The notes under the pieces are model-generated. The model was not told the origin of the DNA. It worked only from the letters and a program-made list of their open reading frames with translations, and made no database searches. From the IMG/VR virus record IMGVR_UViG_3300035664_000034, positions 1 to 39,659 of that record: a stretch of 39,659 bases of DNA. One strand, given 5' to 3'. Of the stretch, positions 20,295-28,614 are shown piece after piece; positions within the stretch are counted from its first letter, which is position 1, and each line of letters opens with the position of its first letter. The DNA comes from a virus. The position numbers and the translations under genes are program-made.

Positions 20295-21940
20295 GCGACA
20301 AGAAATCCACTCCCCGCTCCCGCTTTACGCCGACACCGCATCCGGTGATGAAGCTGCCGCCCAAGGACGTGCTCTTGGCTATCGGGCCAGAGAAGGGCTG
20401 GGATCTGCTGCTCAAGCGGGAAGAACTAATCCTCAAGGAAAAGGTGGATCCTTACCGCTACGGCTACCGCCCACCGATTTGGAACAAGGCCAGTCAGCTA
20501 CTGGAGGACAACCGCGAGATCCTTGTCATGGGGGGCAACAGATCCGGCAAAACGGAGTGGGCCGCGCGCGAGGTGATCCACCGCCTTTACCACAAAAAGC
20601 AATCTGTTGCGTGGTGCTTCCAGACGACGGCGCCCAACTCGATTGAGATGCAACAACCCCGCGTCTTCAAATATCTGCCGGCCGACTGGCGGCAGGCGCG
20701 CAAGGGCACGGTCACGAATATCACTTACTCGGTCAAGGGTGGCTTTACCGAAAACAAGTTCGTCGCACCGAATGGCAGCCAGTGCATCTTCCGCAATTAC
20801 GCACAGGACATCAGCACCATCGAAGGCGGCGAGATTGACATAGCATGGTGCGACGAGTTGGTGCCGCTGGATTTCTTGGAGACATTGCGCTTCCGTCTAC
20901 TCGACAGGAACGGCGTGCTCATCGTCACGTTCACCCCCATCGAAGGCTATTCGCCCACGGTAAAAGACTACCTCACCGGCGCCCGCAACGTGGAGGAATG
21001 CGATGCGGAGTTGTTGCCCAAGTTTGAAGACAACAAGGGCGAGAAGGTTATCGTCGGCTACGAGAAAGTGCCCATCGTCCAGACCGGACGCAAGGGCCGG
21101 CCGATCATTTACTTCCAGACCAAGAACAATCCGTGGGCCGGATGGGAGCGCATGCAGCAGGAGCTACGCAACGAGACGCGGGAGAAGATTCTTTGCCGCG
21201 CCTATGGCGTCCCGACCCGCTCCATCAACAACCGCTTCCCGCTATTCAACGACAAGGTTCACGTCATCAAGCATGAGTGGATTCCCAAGGAAGGCACCCG
21301 CTACCAATTCATAGACCCCTGCTCCGCGCGCAACTGGGCCATGATCTGGGCGCTGTTCGATAGCGCCAACCGCTGTTTCATCTACCGCGAGTGGCCCTGC
21401 CCCAACGAGTATGTCGAAGGCGTGGGCTACCCCGGCATGTGGGCCGAGCCGGATGGCAAGAAGGCAGACGGGCGCCAAGGCCCCGCGCAGAAAGACTTTG
21501 GTTTCGGGCTGGAGCGATACATCGAAGAAATCCGCAACGTCGAGAACGGCGAGCGCATCTTTGAGAGATGGATGGATTCGCGCTACGGCAACGCCCAGAC
21601 GCTGGCCAAGGAGCGGCCGACCACGCTGATCGAGGAGATGAGCGACCTCGGCATGGACTTCTCAGCCGCCCCCGGCGACACGATTGATGAAGGTGTCGGG
21701 CTTATCAACGACTGGCTGCACTACAACACACAGAAGCCGCTTGATGCACTGAACCAGCCCAAGCTCTACATCAGCGAGCGGTGCCAGAACCTGATCTGGT
21801 GCATGAAAGAATGGACTGGCGCTGACGGAAACAAAGGCAGCAGCAAGGACTTCCCTGACCTCGTCCGCATGCTTGTTCTTTCCGGCTGCAACAACGTCGA
21901 GGGCGACATCCTGCGCCCGCGTGGAGGCGGGAGTTACTAA
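20291..21940 (+). CDS. terL: Terminase large subunit
   Basis: 549 residues. The packaging motor: Walker A MGGNRSGKTEW (about 80-90), Walker B IDIAWCDE (about 182-189), and a C-terminal RNase H-like nuclease with Asp in FIDPCS (about 341), Asp in WMDSRYGN (about 428) and Asp in KDFPDLVRM (about 523). ATP hydrolysis drives DNA into the prohead and the nuclease cuts concatemers. The start MSDKKSTPRSRF is preferred over an upstream ATG (20222) because that extension would encode the hairpin. The small subunit was not identified. Confidence 0.95.
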   Translation: MSDKKSTPRSRFTPTPHPVMKLPPKDVLLAIGPEKGWDLLLKREELILKEKVDPYRYGYRPPIWNKASQLLEDNREILVMGGNRSGKTEWAAREVIHRLYHKKQSVAWCFQTTAPNSIEMQQPRVFKYLPADWRQARKGTVTNITYSVKGGFTENKFVAPNGSQCIFRNYAQDISTIEGGEIDIAWCDELVPLDFLETLRFRLLDRNGVLIVTFTPIEGYSPTVKDYLTGARNVEECDAELLPKFEDNKGEKVIVGYEKVPIVQTGRKGRPIIYFQTKNNPWAGWERMQQELRNETREKILCRAYGVPTRSINNRFPLFNDKVHVIKHEWIPKEGTRYQFIDPCSARNWAMIWALFDSANRCFIYREWPCPNEYVEGVGYPGMWAEPDGKKADGRQGPAQKDFGFGLERYIEEIRNVENGERIFERWMDSRYGNAQTLAKERPTTLIEEMSDLGMDFSAAPGDTIDEGVGLINDWLHYNTQKPLDALNQPKLYISERCQNLIWCMKEWTGADGNKGSSKDFPDLVRMLVLSGCNNVEGDILRPRGGGSY

Positions 21941-22146
21941 TGGCGCCAAGCGGCACAGTTCCCCCACCCCCGCGCGTGCGCCCGTGGCGAGGCCGCAGCA
22001 AGGAGCCGCCGCGCTGCGGTGTGTGTTCCAAGCAGCTTCGTATTGACGACATCCACGGAGTTGACGAACAGCTCGGCCCCATCTGCCGCGAGTGCGGCCC
22101 GCACGTCATCGTGGCGAACAGGGCCATGTATCCCTTCTGGATATAA
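21940..22146 (+). CDS. Zinc-ribbon protein after terminase
   Basis: 68 residues. CGVCSKQL and CRECGPH supply a two-CxxC zinc ribbon; the N-terminus is Pro/Arg-rich. The ATG overlaps the terminase TAA (TAATG). Position suggests a virion or packaging role, but nothing specific can be named. Confidence 0.6.
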   Translation: MAPSGTVPPPPRVRPWRGRSKEPPRCGVCSKQLRIDDIHGVDEQLGPICRECGPHVIVANRAMYPFWI

Positions 22147-22150
22147 GGCG

Positions 22151-22208
22151 TCACAAATGACGAGTTACCCCACTTTCACCCGCACAAAACATCACAAATG
22201 ACGAGTTA
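22151..22208 (+). repeat. 17-bp direct repeat TCACAAATGACGAGTTA
   Basis: Exact copies at 22151-22167 and 22192-22208, 41 bp apart, in the non-coding gap after the zinc-ribbon gene. Each contains ATGACGAGT; the first opens a 14-codon frame whose TGA overlaps the ATG in the second copy, which stops after three codons. They lie 65 bp before the tRNA-like element. Confidence 0.7.
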
Positions 22209-22272
22209 AGCAAGTCAATCGACTGCATTTTCCATTCACGAATAGCGAACACAAACACATCACAACACTCAT

Positions 22273-22370
22273 GGCGGTGCGGCGTGGACGGACACGCGGC
22301 CAGACAGTGGAGCGTCACAAAATAACACAAGAATATGTGACAAAGCGGGTGTCGAGTCCCGCCACCGCCG
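22273..22370 (+). ncRNA. Degenerate tRNA or tRNA-like structure
   Basis: A 7-bp acceptor stem GGCGGTG/CACCGCC (22273-22279 with 22363-22369) directly abuts a T-arm-like hairpin GCGGG/CCCGC (22345-22349 with 22358-22362), whose loop TGTCGAGT differs from a normal T loop by one inserted G. After a 2-nt linker comes a D-arm-like hairpin GCGTG/CACGC (22282-22297), resembling the D arm of tRNA-Leu. The anticodon region lacks a convincing 5-bp stem. A long variable-like hairpin GTCACA/TGTGAC (22314-22341) follows. No encoded CCA. Either a decayed class II tRNA or a tRNA mimic. Confidence 0.4.
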
Positions 22371-22379
22371 CCCTAACTT

Positions 22380-22670
22380 ATGTTCACCAAAACCAAAACC
22401 ATCCCCATCGACCGCTACCCAGCTTTTGAAGACGAAACTTTCGACCACAAAGCTGCTTTAGCCTTCACCCGCGACCAAGCCCCGCCCTGCTGGCAAGCCG
22501 TCATGGTCGCCCTGCAAGACCGCATCGCGGACGGCGTGGCCTTGGCCAGCAACATGGCCACCGCCAAAGACCCCGGCCTCCTCGCCCACGCCAACGGCCA
22601 GCTCAATGCGCTGGTGGAATTGTGGGACTACTTGGAAGCCACCAGAGCCGAAGCGGCGAAGGTCCGGTAG
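22380..22670 (+). CDS. Small helical protein, unknown
   Basis: 96 residues starting MFTKTKTIPIDRYPAFEDE. The C-terminal two thirds are helical and end with a L-N-A-L-V-E-L-W-D-Y-L-E motif. It is the last gene before the hairpin terminator and the regulatory island, so it ends the terminase transcript. Position between terminase and scaffold would suit a packaging or prohead factor, but no family was recognised. Confidence 0.65.
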   Translation: MFTKTKTIPIDRYPAFEDETFDHKAALAFTRDQAPPCWQAVMVALQDRIADGVALASNMATAKDPGLLAHANGQLNALVELWDYLEATRAEAAKVR

Positions 22671-22706
22671 GGGCGGCTGGCCCTAGCCGCCCGCTGCTTA
22701 CTTTTT
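22671..22706 (+). terminator. Rho-independent-like terminator
   Basis: GGGCGGCT (22671-22678) and AGCCGCCC (22685-22692) form a perfect 8-bp stem with a 6-nt loop beginning one base after the stop of the preceding gene. It is followed by GCTGCTTACTTTTT. The T-run is eight bases away from the stem, so strength is uncertain. Confidence 0.6.
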
Positions 22707-23156
22707 GCGCAACAGTCCAAGCGTGACTTGGTTCCCAGCCGCCAAAGTAAACATCCCGCGACACTAACCCAGTTAGTGTAAAGCCATGTTCCCGCTCGCA
22801 CCCCTTCGGGTATAATCCGGCCGATTTCCCGGTATTTATCCCCGATCGGGAACCCTGTTATAGAAACAACCCCTTCTTTGTAACGCTGCAAGAAAGAAAA
22901 GCAGGGTTGTTGTGAGAGAAATGATCGTTATTCGAGGTTCTGTAAGAAAAACGATTCACTTTCCTGACACAAAAAGTAGGCACTATTCGTGTCAGCCGCC
23001 CCTGTCGCCGCTCGCCTGTATCAAAGTGCAATCACTTGTGCACAAGTGTATGCGATTCTATCCAAGTGTCGCCCCGAGACATAAGCGAAGTATCGCATAA
23101 CGATACTTTCCCCCCTCTGGCTCCTAGCTCCCAGCTCCCCGCTCCACGCTCATGTA
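22707..23156. promoter_or_regulatory. Non-coding regulatory island
   Basis: No convincing gene. It contains a perfect 8-bp hairpin ACACTAAC/GTTAGTGT (22761-22779), a 7-bp inverted repeat CTGACAC/GTGTCAG (22964-22995), a perfect 16-bp palindrome CACTTGTGCACAAGTG (23033-23048), an 8-bp hairpin AAGTATCG/CGATACTT (23088-23108) and a GCTCC-rich tandem tract (about 23118-23150). Probably operators and RNA structures that gate the structural operon. Confidence 0.6.
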
Positions 23157-23185
23157 TTGACACCGCACACATTGTGTGCTATGTG
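23157..23185 (+). promoter_or_regulatory. Structural-operon promoter with palindromic operator
   Basis: TTGACA (23157-23162), 17-bp spacer, TATGTG (23180-23185). The spacer is filled by the perfect palindrome GCACACA-T-TGTGTGC (23165-23179), which must be an operator if a dimeric protein binds it. The leader before the scaffold ATG is about 85 nt. Confidence 0.7.
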
Positions 23186-23275
23186 TGAGGATAGAGAGGC
23201 GTATCGCGCTTCACTCCGGTTCTAACGTCCCGGTTCCCCCCAGACGTTTGGCGCACCTCTTAGGGGTTTTATCCT

Positions 23276-24328
23276 ATGGCGACAGACAATGTGGCCGCGA
23301 CAGCGGCGGGAGCGGACGATGTAGTTTCTATGGCACTAGCCGAGCTGGGCGTTAAGCGTCAGCCCGAGGAAGCCAAAGACGAGTCCGCTGACAAGACGAT
23401 CTCTGACAACACGGACACAACAGAGGAGCCAGAGGAGAAATCTGAGGATTCCGCTGAAGAAGTAGACACCGAGGAGGAGCCGGCGACTGAAGCCGATTCT
23501 GCCGAAGAACCCGAGGACAGCGAGGACGCCGCCGCAGAAGAACCTGCTGGCGAGGAGGTTACGAAGGACAAGGTTCAACGCAGGATTGATAAGCTCGTCG
23601 CCAAGCAGCGCGAGTCTGAAGAAAAGGCCCAAGCTGCCAGCGCCGAACTGGAGCAACTACGCACCGCCAAGGCGGACCTAGAAGCCCAGCTCAACCAGAC
23701 CTCCCGCCCCGTTCTCACCCCATCCGCCGACAACCCGTTGGCCGATGTGGACAGTGACGAGGCCCTTCAACAGCGCATCCAGAATGCCCAAGCGGTTCGC
23801 CGGTGGGCACTTCAGAATACGGATGGCACCACGATCAAGCAGCCCGATGGCTCTGAGAAGTTCATCGAGGCAGCGGAGGTTAAGGACTACTTAGTCAAAG
23901 CTGACGACATCCTGACCATCCACGTTCCTGCTCGTAAAGAGTGGTTGGCCCAGCGTGAGCCGGCGGTGCAAGCCGCCAAGAGCATGTTCCCCGATATATT
24001 CAAGGAGGGCAGCGCGCTCAACCAAGCCTACAAGGCCACGATCAAGCAGGCCCCCGATCTCCTCAAGATCCCCCAGCATGAATACTGGATCGGCCTCGCC
24101 CTCTACGGCGAGCAAGCCCTCATGGCCAAGCAGCAGACCGAAGCTGCCAAAGACAAGGCCAAGAAAACTGTGTCCGCGAAGAAAGAGAAAACCGTCACAC
24201 CCGTCCAGCCCGTTAGCGCGCCCCGCTCTGCCACAAAAGGCAGCTCTACGGCTGCGAAAAATCGGTTCTTCAAATCAAGCGGGTCCATGTCGGACATCGA
24301 GGACTTGGTGGGGGAACTGATCGGATAA
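23276..24328 (+). CDS. Scaffolding protein
   Basis: 350 residues. The N-terminus is extremely acidic (about 31-93, long Glu/Asp/Ser/Thr runs), then a Lys/Glu/Ala coiled coil (about 95-140), a folded helical middle and a Lys/Ser/Ala-rich basic C-terminus. This charge layout and its place immediately before the capsid gene are characteristic of phage scaffolds, which shape the prohead through a basic C-terminal contact with the capsid protein. It is the first gene behind the palindromic promoter. Confidence 0.85.
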   Translation: MATDNVAATAAGADDVVSMALAELGVKRQPEEAKDESADKTISDNTDTTEEPEEKSEDSAEEVDTEEEPATEADSAEEPEDSEDAAAEEPAGEEVTKDKVQRRIDKLVAKQRESEEKAQAASAELEQLRTAKADLEAQLNQTSRPVLTPSADNPLADVDSDEALQQRIQNAQAVRRWALQNTDGTTIKQPDGSEKFIEAAEVKDYLVKADDILTIHVPARKEWLAQREPAVQAAKSMFPDIFKEGSALNQAYKATIKQAPDLLKIPQHEYWIGLALYGEQALMAKQQTEAAKDKAKKTVSAKKEKTVTPVQPVSAPRSATKGSSTAAKNRFFKSSGSMSDIEDLVGELIG

Positions 24329-24356
24329 ACCCAATCAATTAGAAAACTCACACAAT

Positions 24357-25364
24357 ATGTCACAAGGACTTGTTCATCCGGCCACCGGACTGCGCGAAGA
24401 CTTGGCTGACGTGATCTCGGTCATCGACCAGAAAAACACGCCCGTCACTTCCCGCATCAAAGCCGGCTCGGATCTCACCAATGGCTCTGTCTTCTCTTGG
24501 CAGGCCGACAGCTATAACGACCCGTCGTTCGACGGCGTCCTCACCAATGCGGATGTCACCACGTTTGACGATCCCGCCAAAAACCGCGTCCTCCTTTCCG
24601 GCCGCGCCCAGAAGTTCCGCCGTTCCATCAAAGTCGATGACTTTGCCCAGAACGTCGATAACATCGCTGGCGTTGGCAAGAAGAAGGAGATGGCTCGCGG
24701 CGTTTCCCGCGCCCTCATCGAACTGAAGCGCGACATGGAAAGTGCCTTCTGCTCCGACAACGACAGTCAGGAACAGAGCGGCACCAGCCCCTACAAAACT
24801 CGCGGTCTCGGCAAATGGATCGCGGCTTCTGGTGGTCAATCCGACCTCCCGGTTCCGGCCTCCTTTGCCACACCGTCCGCTTCGATCAACACGACGGGCA
24901 CCTCCTCTCTCACCGAGAGCGATGTCGCCGCCGTTCTTCAGAGCGTCTACGAGCAGACCGGCACCATCGACACGATGGATCTCGTCACTGGCCCGAACCT
25001 CAAGAAGCGCTTCAGCGAGTTCACCCGCTACTCCAGCGGCAGCAACACCGCTCTGAGCACTCGTCAATACACCGCTTCGCTCAATGACCGCACGGTCATC
25101 AGCACGGTGGACACCTACATCGGCGACTTCGGCACGATCAATTTGGTGCCGACCTTGTTCAATGCGAAGGACGCAGCCGCTGCCGTTCAGTCGGCCCGTG
25201 GCTACCTTCTCAACATGGACATGTTGGAGTCCCGGTATGGCCGCCGCCCCCGCTTCCAAGAATTGGAAGACCAAGGTGGCGGACCGCGTGGATTGGTTGA
25301 CGCCATTGCCGCGTTGGTGTGCTGGAACCCGAAGGGCCTCGGCAAGTTCGCCGCGACTTCCTAG
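24357..25364 (+). CDS. Major capsid protein, SU10/DUF5309-like
   Basis: 335 residues. The opening GLREDLADVISVIDQKNTPVTSRI and the later KVDDFAQNV, KKEMARGVSRALIELKRDMESAF and DMDMLESRYGRRPRFQEL segments fit the SU10-type (DUF5309) HK97-fold capsid family of short-tailed phages. It forms the icosahedral shell. No protease gene was seen and no maturation cleavage is obvious. The leader CTCACACAAT has no Shine-Dalgarno. Confidence 0.88.
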   Translation: MSQGLVHPATGLREDLADVISVIDQKNTPVTSRIKAGSDLTNGSVFSWQADSYNDPSFDGVLTNADVTTFDDPAKNRVLLSGRAQKFRRSIKVDDFAQNVDNIAGVGKKKEMARGVSRALIELKRDMESAFCSDNDSQEQSGTSPYKTRGLGKWIAASGGQSDLPVPASFATPSASINTTGTSSLTESDVAAVLQSVYEQTGTIDTMDLVTGPNLKKRFSEFTRYSSGSNTALSTRQYTASLNDRTVISTVDTYIGDFGTINLVPTLFNAKDAAAAVQSARGYLLNMDMLESRYGRRPRFQELEDQGGGPRGLVDAIAALVCWNPKGLGKFAATS

Positions 25365-25396
25365 TAGCAACTTCAATTAAGGAATAATCGAAAACT

Positions 25397-25858
25397 ATGA
25401 AAGTCTACGAACTGCCCGCAGAAACCAAAGCCGCCTTCGGCTACACCCACAAAGTCATCCTCACCCATGAGGATCTGACTGACGCCGATGACGCTCAGAC
25501 CATCAACCTCATCCCTGTGGTTGCTGGCACGGCCGTCAAATCCGCCGCCACCCGCCTCGTCAGCGTGTTCGACAGCTCGGACGCCGCGACTATCACCACC
25601 ACAGTGGAGATCGGTCACAACGACACCACGGCTGACCCGAACGCGTTCATCACCTCGCAAGAGCTGAACCCGAGCGGCACCGAAGTGTTCTACAAGGTCA
25701 ACCCGTCCACCACGCCCCACGCCTTCTTGGAAGGCACGGTGGCCTCGCCCAAGTATATCCAAGCGGCTTTTGCCTGCACTTCGGGCGACAGCTTGGCCGA
25801 TCACAACACCGGCGAACTTGAGGTCTTCCTTGAGATCGTTGACGTGAACGCGCTCTAA
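25397..25858 (+). CDS. Capsid-associated protein, probable decoration
   Basis: 153 residues starting MKVYELPAETKAAFG. Mostly beta strands and Ser/Thr/Ala-rich turns, no Cys pairs of note, following the capsid gene by 32 bp. A gene of this size and composition right after the capsid is often a head decoration or head-fibre protein. That is inference from position. Confidence 0.55.
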   Translation: MKVYELPAETKAAFGYTHKVILTHEDLTDADDAQTINLIPVVAGTAVKSAATRLVSVFDSSDAATITTTVEIGHNDTTADPNAFITSQELNPSGTEVFYKVNPSTTPHAFLEGTVASPKYIQAAFACTSGDSLADHNTGELEVFLEIVDVNAL

Positions 25859-25907
25859 GCGTCTTAACACACTGTCGTCCGCTGCAAGGCGGACGGCAGC
25901 AGTTAGG

Positions 25908-26240
25908 ATGTCAGACAATCTATGGTCAGAACTTGTCCTCGATCTCGGGGATGAGATGGCCGACGCGGTCAAGCAAGAGCTGATTGCCGGTTGGAACGCC
26001 GATGCCGTTCTTGCCGCCACTCGGCAACGCCAGATCGCCGAAGCCAGTGCGCGCATAGAGCAATGCGCCATCGAAGGCATCGGCCAGAAGGACATGAGCA
26101 TAGACGCTGACGCTTATTGGTCTTGGGAAGCAGCGGAGCCGGGATGCTGGAAGGACAAAGCCTTCCGCGACTGGTTCAAGAAAAAGAACCCCGAGACTGT
26201 TGTGCCCTACACGCCCCGCAAAACCACTGTCCTCATCTAA
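25908..26240 (+). CDS. Unknown virion-operon protein
   Basis: 110 residues starting MSDNLWSELVLDLGDEMADA. The first 60 residues are helical and acidic; the end is basic (FKKKNPETVVPYTPRKTTVLI). Its TAA overlaps the portal ATG (TAATG), so the two are coupled. It may assist portal or prohead assembly. No family recognised. Confidence 0.65.
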   Translation: MSDNLWSELVLDLGDEMADAVKQELIAGWNADAVLAATRQRQIAEASARIEQCAIEGIGQKDMSIDADAYWSWEAAEPGCWKDKAFRDWFKKKNPETVVPYTPRKTTVLI

Positions 26241-28348
26241 TGATTAAAGCACCCAAGCCAGAGGACATCACGGCGATGCTCTACGAGATCGACCAAGCGG
26301 ACGCCGATGGCAGCCAATATGTTCAGCGCAAACTGCGCAACTGGAACACGCGATTCTGCATCTGGCCGGGGCAAAGCGAGGATGGCCGCAAATGGTCTGG
26401 CGCCCAAGGCAAGCAGCCGTGGCCATGGTCAGGGGCATCCGATGTTCGCGTTCGGCTTGCGGACAATATCATTTCGGACAACACGGCCCTCCTCTGTAAC
26501 GCCTTCTTCAAGTCGCGCGTGCAAGTCCAGCCGGTGGAGTCCATGGATACGGACAAACGAGCCGCCGCCGAAGCCGTGATGAAATGGCTCATGTTCCAGC
26601 ACTGTCTGGATGACCTTCGCCGCGAAGTAAAACTCGCCGCCCAATTCCGCGAGACCTACGGGCTGGCGGTTATGGCCGTGGACTGGGTGCAGAACACCCG
26701 CACCGAGATCAAGTCTTTCAGCATCGAAGACGCGCAAATGATGTTGGAGCAGTCGCAAGACCCCAACCTCGCCGCCCTTCTGGAAGTGGTCATGGACCCG
26801 CTGCAAGAGGAGACCGCCGCCGAACTCTTGGGGCAGATCATCCCTGAGTTGGGCAAGGTGTCCAAAGTCCGCGAGTTCCGCGACAAGGGCCTTGTCCAGT
26901 GGGAGGAGCCTTATGTCTTTGAAAGCAAGCCGGTGTGGACCGCGCTTGAAGCATGGGAGGATGTCATCTTCCCCATTCAGACCTTCAGCCTTCAGCGCGC
27001 CGCGTTCGTTGCCCGCAGAGAATTGCTCACTGAAGTGGAGTTGCGCGAGCGCGGCGCAGTCGAGGGCTGGGACGAGGAATGGATCGAAGCCGCCTCGCAG
27101 CACAAGGGCCAGCTCAAACGCATCTCGCTCAACATCCACCGCACCGATCAGTTCCTCTACGAGCAACTCCGTGACATGTGCGAAATCTGGCATGTCTACC
27201 GCAAGGAGAACGACCCCAAGACCAACGCCATCCGCGTTACCCGCTCCGTGGTTAGCTACCATGTCACTGACAAGGTCGCCGTGCATGAGCTGCTGCCCTA
27301 CGCGCACGGCCAATATCCTTTCATTGAACTCCCCCGCGAGCGCGCCACCCGCCCTCTGCTAGAGAGCCGTGGCATCCCTGAGTTGGTGCAGACCGCGCAG
27401 GAAGAAATCAAGATCCAGCGCGACTTCCGCTCCGACCGCGCCAGCATCAGCATCCTCCCGCCCGTCAAGGTGCCGGCCAACCGGGGCAAGTTTGATCTCG
27501 TCCTCGGCCCCGGCATGCAAATCCCCGAGCGCCGCCCCGGCGAGATCGAGTGGATGAATCCCCCTCGCCCCGACATGGGCAGCATCGAGGTGGAAGCCGC
27601 CACCCGTGCTGACGTGGACAATTACTTTGGGCGCATCAGCGATGCCGTCCCGCAGCAGCGCTACATGCTCCACACGCAGGAGCTAATCGACTCTTGGCTC
27701 ATCGATATGAAGCTCTGCATCGCGCAGACCATGGCGCTGGCGCAACAGTATATGACTCCCGAGGAGGTCGCGCGCATCACCGGCAATGCACAGTTGGCAT
27801 TCAACGCATCGCCCCAAGACATCCGGGGCCGCTTCGACATTACCGCTGAGTTTGACGCGCGCCTCCTCGACAACGAAGCCCTCGGCGCAAAGCTCGACTA
27901 CTTGGCCAAAGTGCTTGTCCCGCTCGACAGCTTTGGCGTCATCGACCGTGCCGGCTTGGTCAAATACATGTTCCAAGCCGTAGACCCGAATCTCGCTGGC
28001 CTCTTGGTCCAAGACATCGGCGCCGCCACCGCCGCCGAGCAAGAAGACGAACAAACAGCCTTCGCAAAAATCGCCGCAGGCACCGAACCCCCGCTCAAAG
28101 AAGGCGGACAAAACGCGCAAGTCCGCCTGCAAACCTTGCAGCAAATCATCCAGAGCAACCCCGCCGTCCAGCAGCGGTATCAGTCCGACGAAATCTTCCG
28201 CAGCATGATCGACGCCCGCGCACAAGCCTTCCAATTCCAGCTCCAGCAGCAGCAAAACGCCGTAATCGGCCGCACCGGCGCCCAGCCCGCGCTGCAAAAG
28301 ATGGCCCAAGACCAGCAACTCGGCATGTCCGCATCTCCCGTCTCTTAG
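26240..28348 (+). CDS. Portal protein, podovirus type
   Basis: 702 residues, the size of P22- and SU10-like portals. Features are WPWSGASDVRVRLADNIISDNTALL near residue 65, a long helical stem region with repeated acidic helices, a segment ERATRPLLESRGIPELVQTAQEEIKIQRDFRSD (about 370-400), and a Gln-rich C-terminal barrel-like helix (QFQLQQQQNAVIGR). It forms the dodecameric DNA channel at one capsid vertex and binds the terminase and adaptor. The start at 26240 is coupled to the upstream stop; a longer frame upstream overlaps the previous gene and was rejected. Confidence 0.9.
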   Translation: MIKAPKPEDITAMLYEIDQADADGSQYVQRKLRNWNTRFCIWPGQSEDGRKWSGAQGKQPWPWSGASDVRVRLADNIISDNTALLCNAFFKSRVQVQPVESMDTDKRAAAEAVMKWLMFQHCLDDLRREVKLAAQFRETYGLAVMAVDWVQNTRTEIKSFSIEDAQMMLEQSQDPNLAALLEVVMDPLQEETAAELLGQIIPELGKVSKVREFRDKGLVQWEEPYVFESKPVWTALEAWEDVIFPIQTFSLQRAAFVARRELLTEVELRERGAVEGWDEEWIEAASQHKGQLKRISLNIHRTDQFLYEQLRDMCEIWHVYRKENDPKTNAIRVTRSVVSYHVTDKVAVHELLPYAHGQYPFIELPRERATRPLLESRGIPELVQTAQEEIKIQRDFRSDRASISILPPVKVPANRGKFDLVLGPGMQIPERRPGEIEWMNPPRPDMGSIEVEAATRADVDNYFGRISDAVPQQRYMLHTQELIDSWLIDMKLCIAQTMALAQQYMTPEEVARITGNAQLAFNASPQDIRGRFDITAEFDARLLDNEALGAKLDYLAKVLVPLDSFGVIDRAGLVKYMFQAVDPNLAGLLVQDIGAATAAEQEDEQTAFAKIAAGTEPPLKEGGQNAQVRLQTLQQIIQSNPAVQQRYQSDEIFRSMIDARAQAFQFQLQQQQNAVIGRTGAQPALQKMAQDQQLGMSASPVS

Positions 28349-28383
28349 TCTCTTAGTCTTTTAGTCTCTTCGTCTCTCTTCCC

Positions 28384-28593
28384 ATGCACCCGAACGTCTC
28401 CGTCAGAAACATCGCCGGTCTAAACATCCCCCAGCATAACGCCGTCGAGCTGAATTACGTCTCCACGACAAACAATCTCTCCACGGTGGTCTACAAAGAA
28501 GGCAGCCAGACAGTCGCCACGCTCACCTTCACCTATGTCGGCGGCACGCCGTCCAGCGATGACGCAAAGATCGCCACCGTCACCCGCTCTTAA
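28384..28593 (+). CDS. Small beta-rich virion-operon protein
   Basis: 69 residues starting MHPNVSVRNIAGLNIPQHN. Beta strands ELNYVSTTNNLSTVVYKE and VATLTFTYVGG dominate. It lies between portal and fibre genes behind a tandem pyrimidine-rich leader and has no Shine-Dalgarno. It could be a fibre attachment or trimerisation piece. Function unknown. Confidence 0.55.
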   Translation: MHPNVSVRNIAGLNIPQHNAVELNYVSTTNNLSTVVYKEGSQTVATLTFTYVGGTPSSDDAKIATVTRS

Positions 28594-28614
28594 ATCTCCA
28601 ATTTCTAATCTCAA

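Noticed and set aside
22628-22891. Leftward 87-residue frame in the regulatory island
   Set aside because: It begins only at TTG, has no ribosome-binding site, and is built over the terminator hairpin and other inverted repeats. It was kept as non-coding.
22912-23100. Rightward frame starting MIVIRGSVRKT from the ATG at 22921
   Set aside because: It runs across three inverted repeats, lacks a good start context and has unconstrained composition.
24360-25376. 338-residue open frame antisense to the capsid gene
   Set aside because: It mirrors the capsid codons and has low-complexity Gly/Val/Arg composition typical of shadow frames in GC-rich genes. There is no ribosome-binding site.
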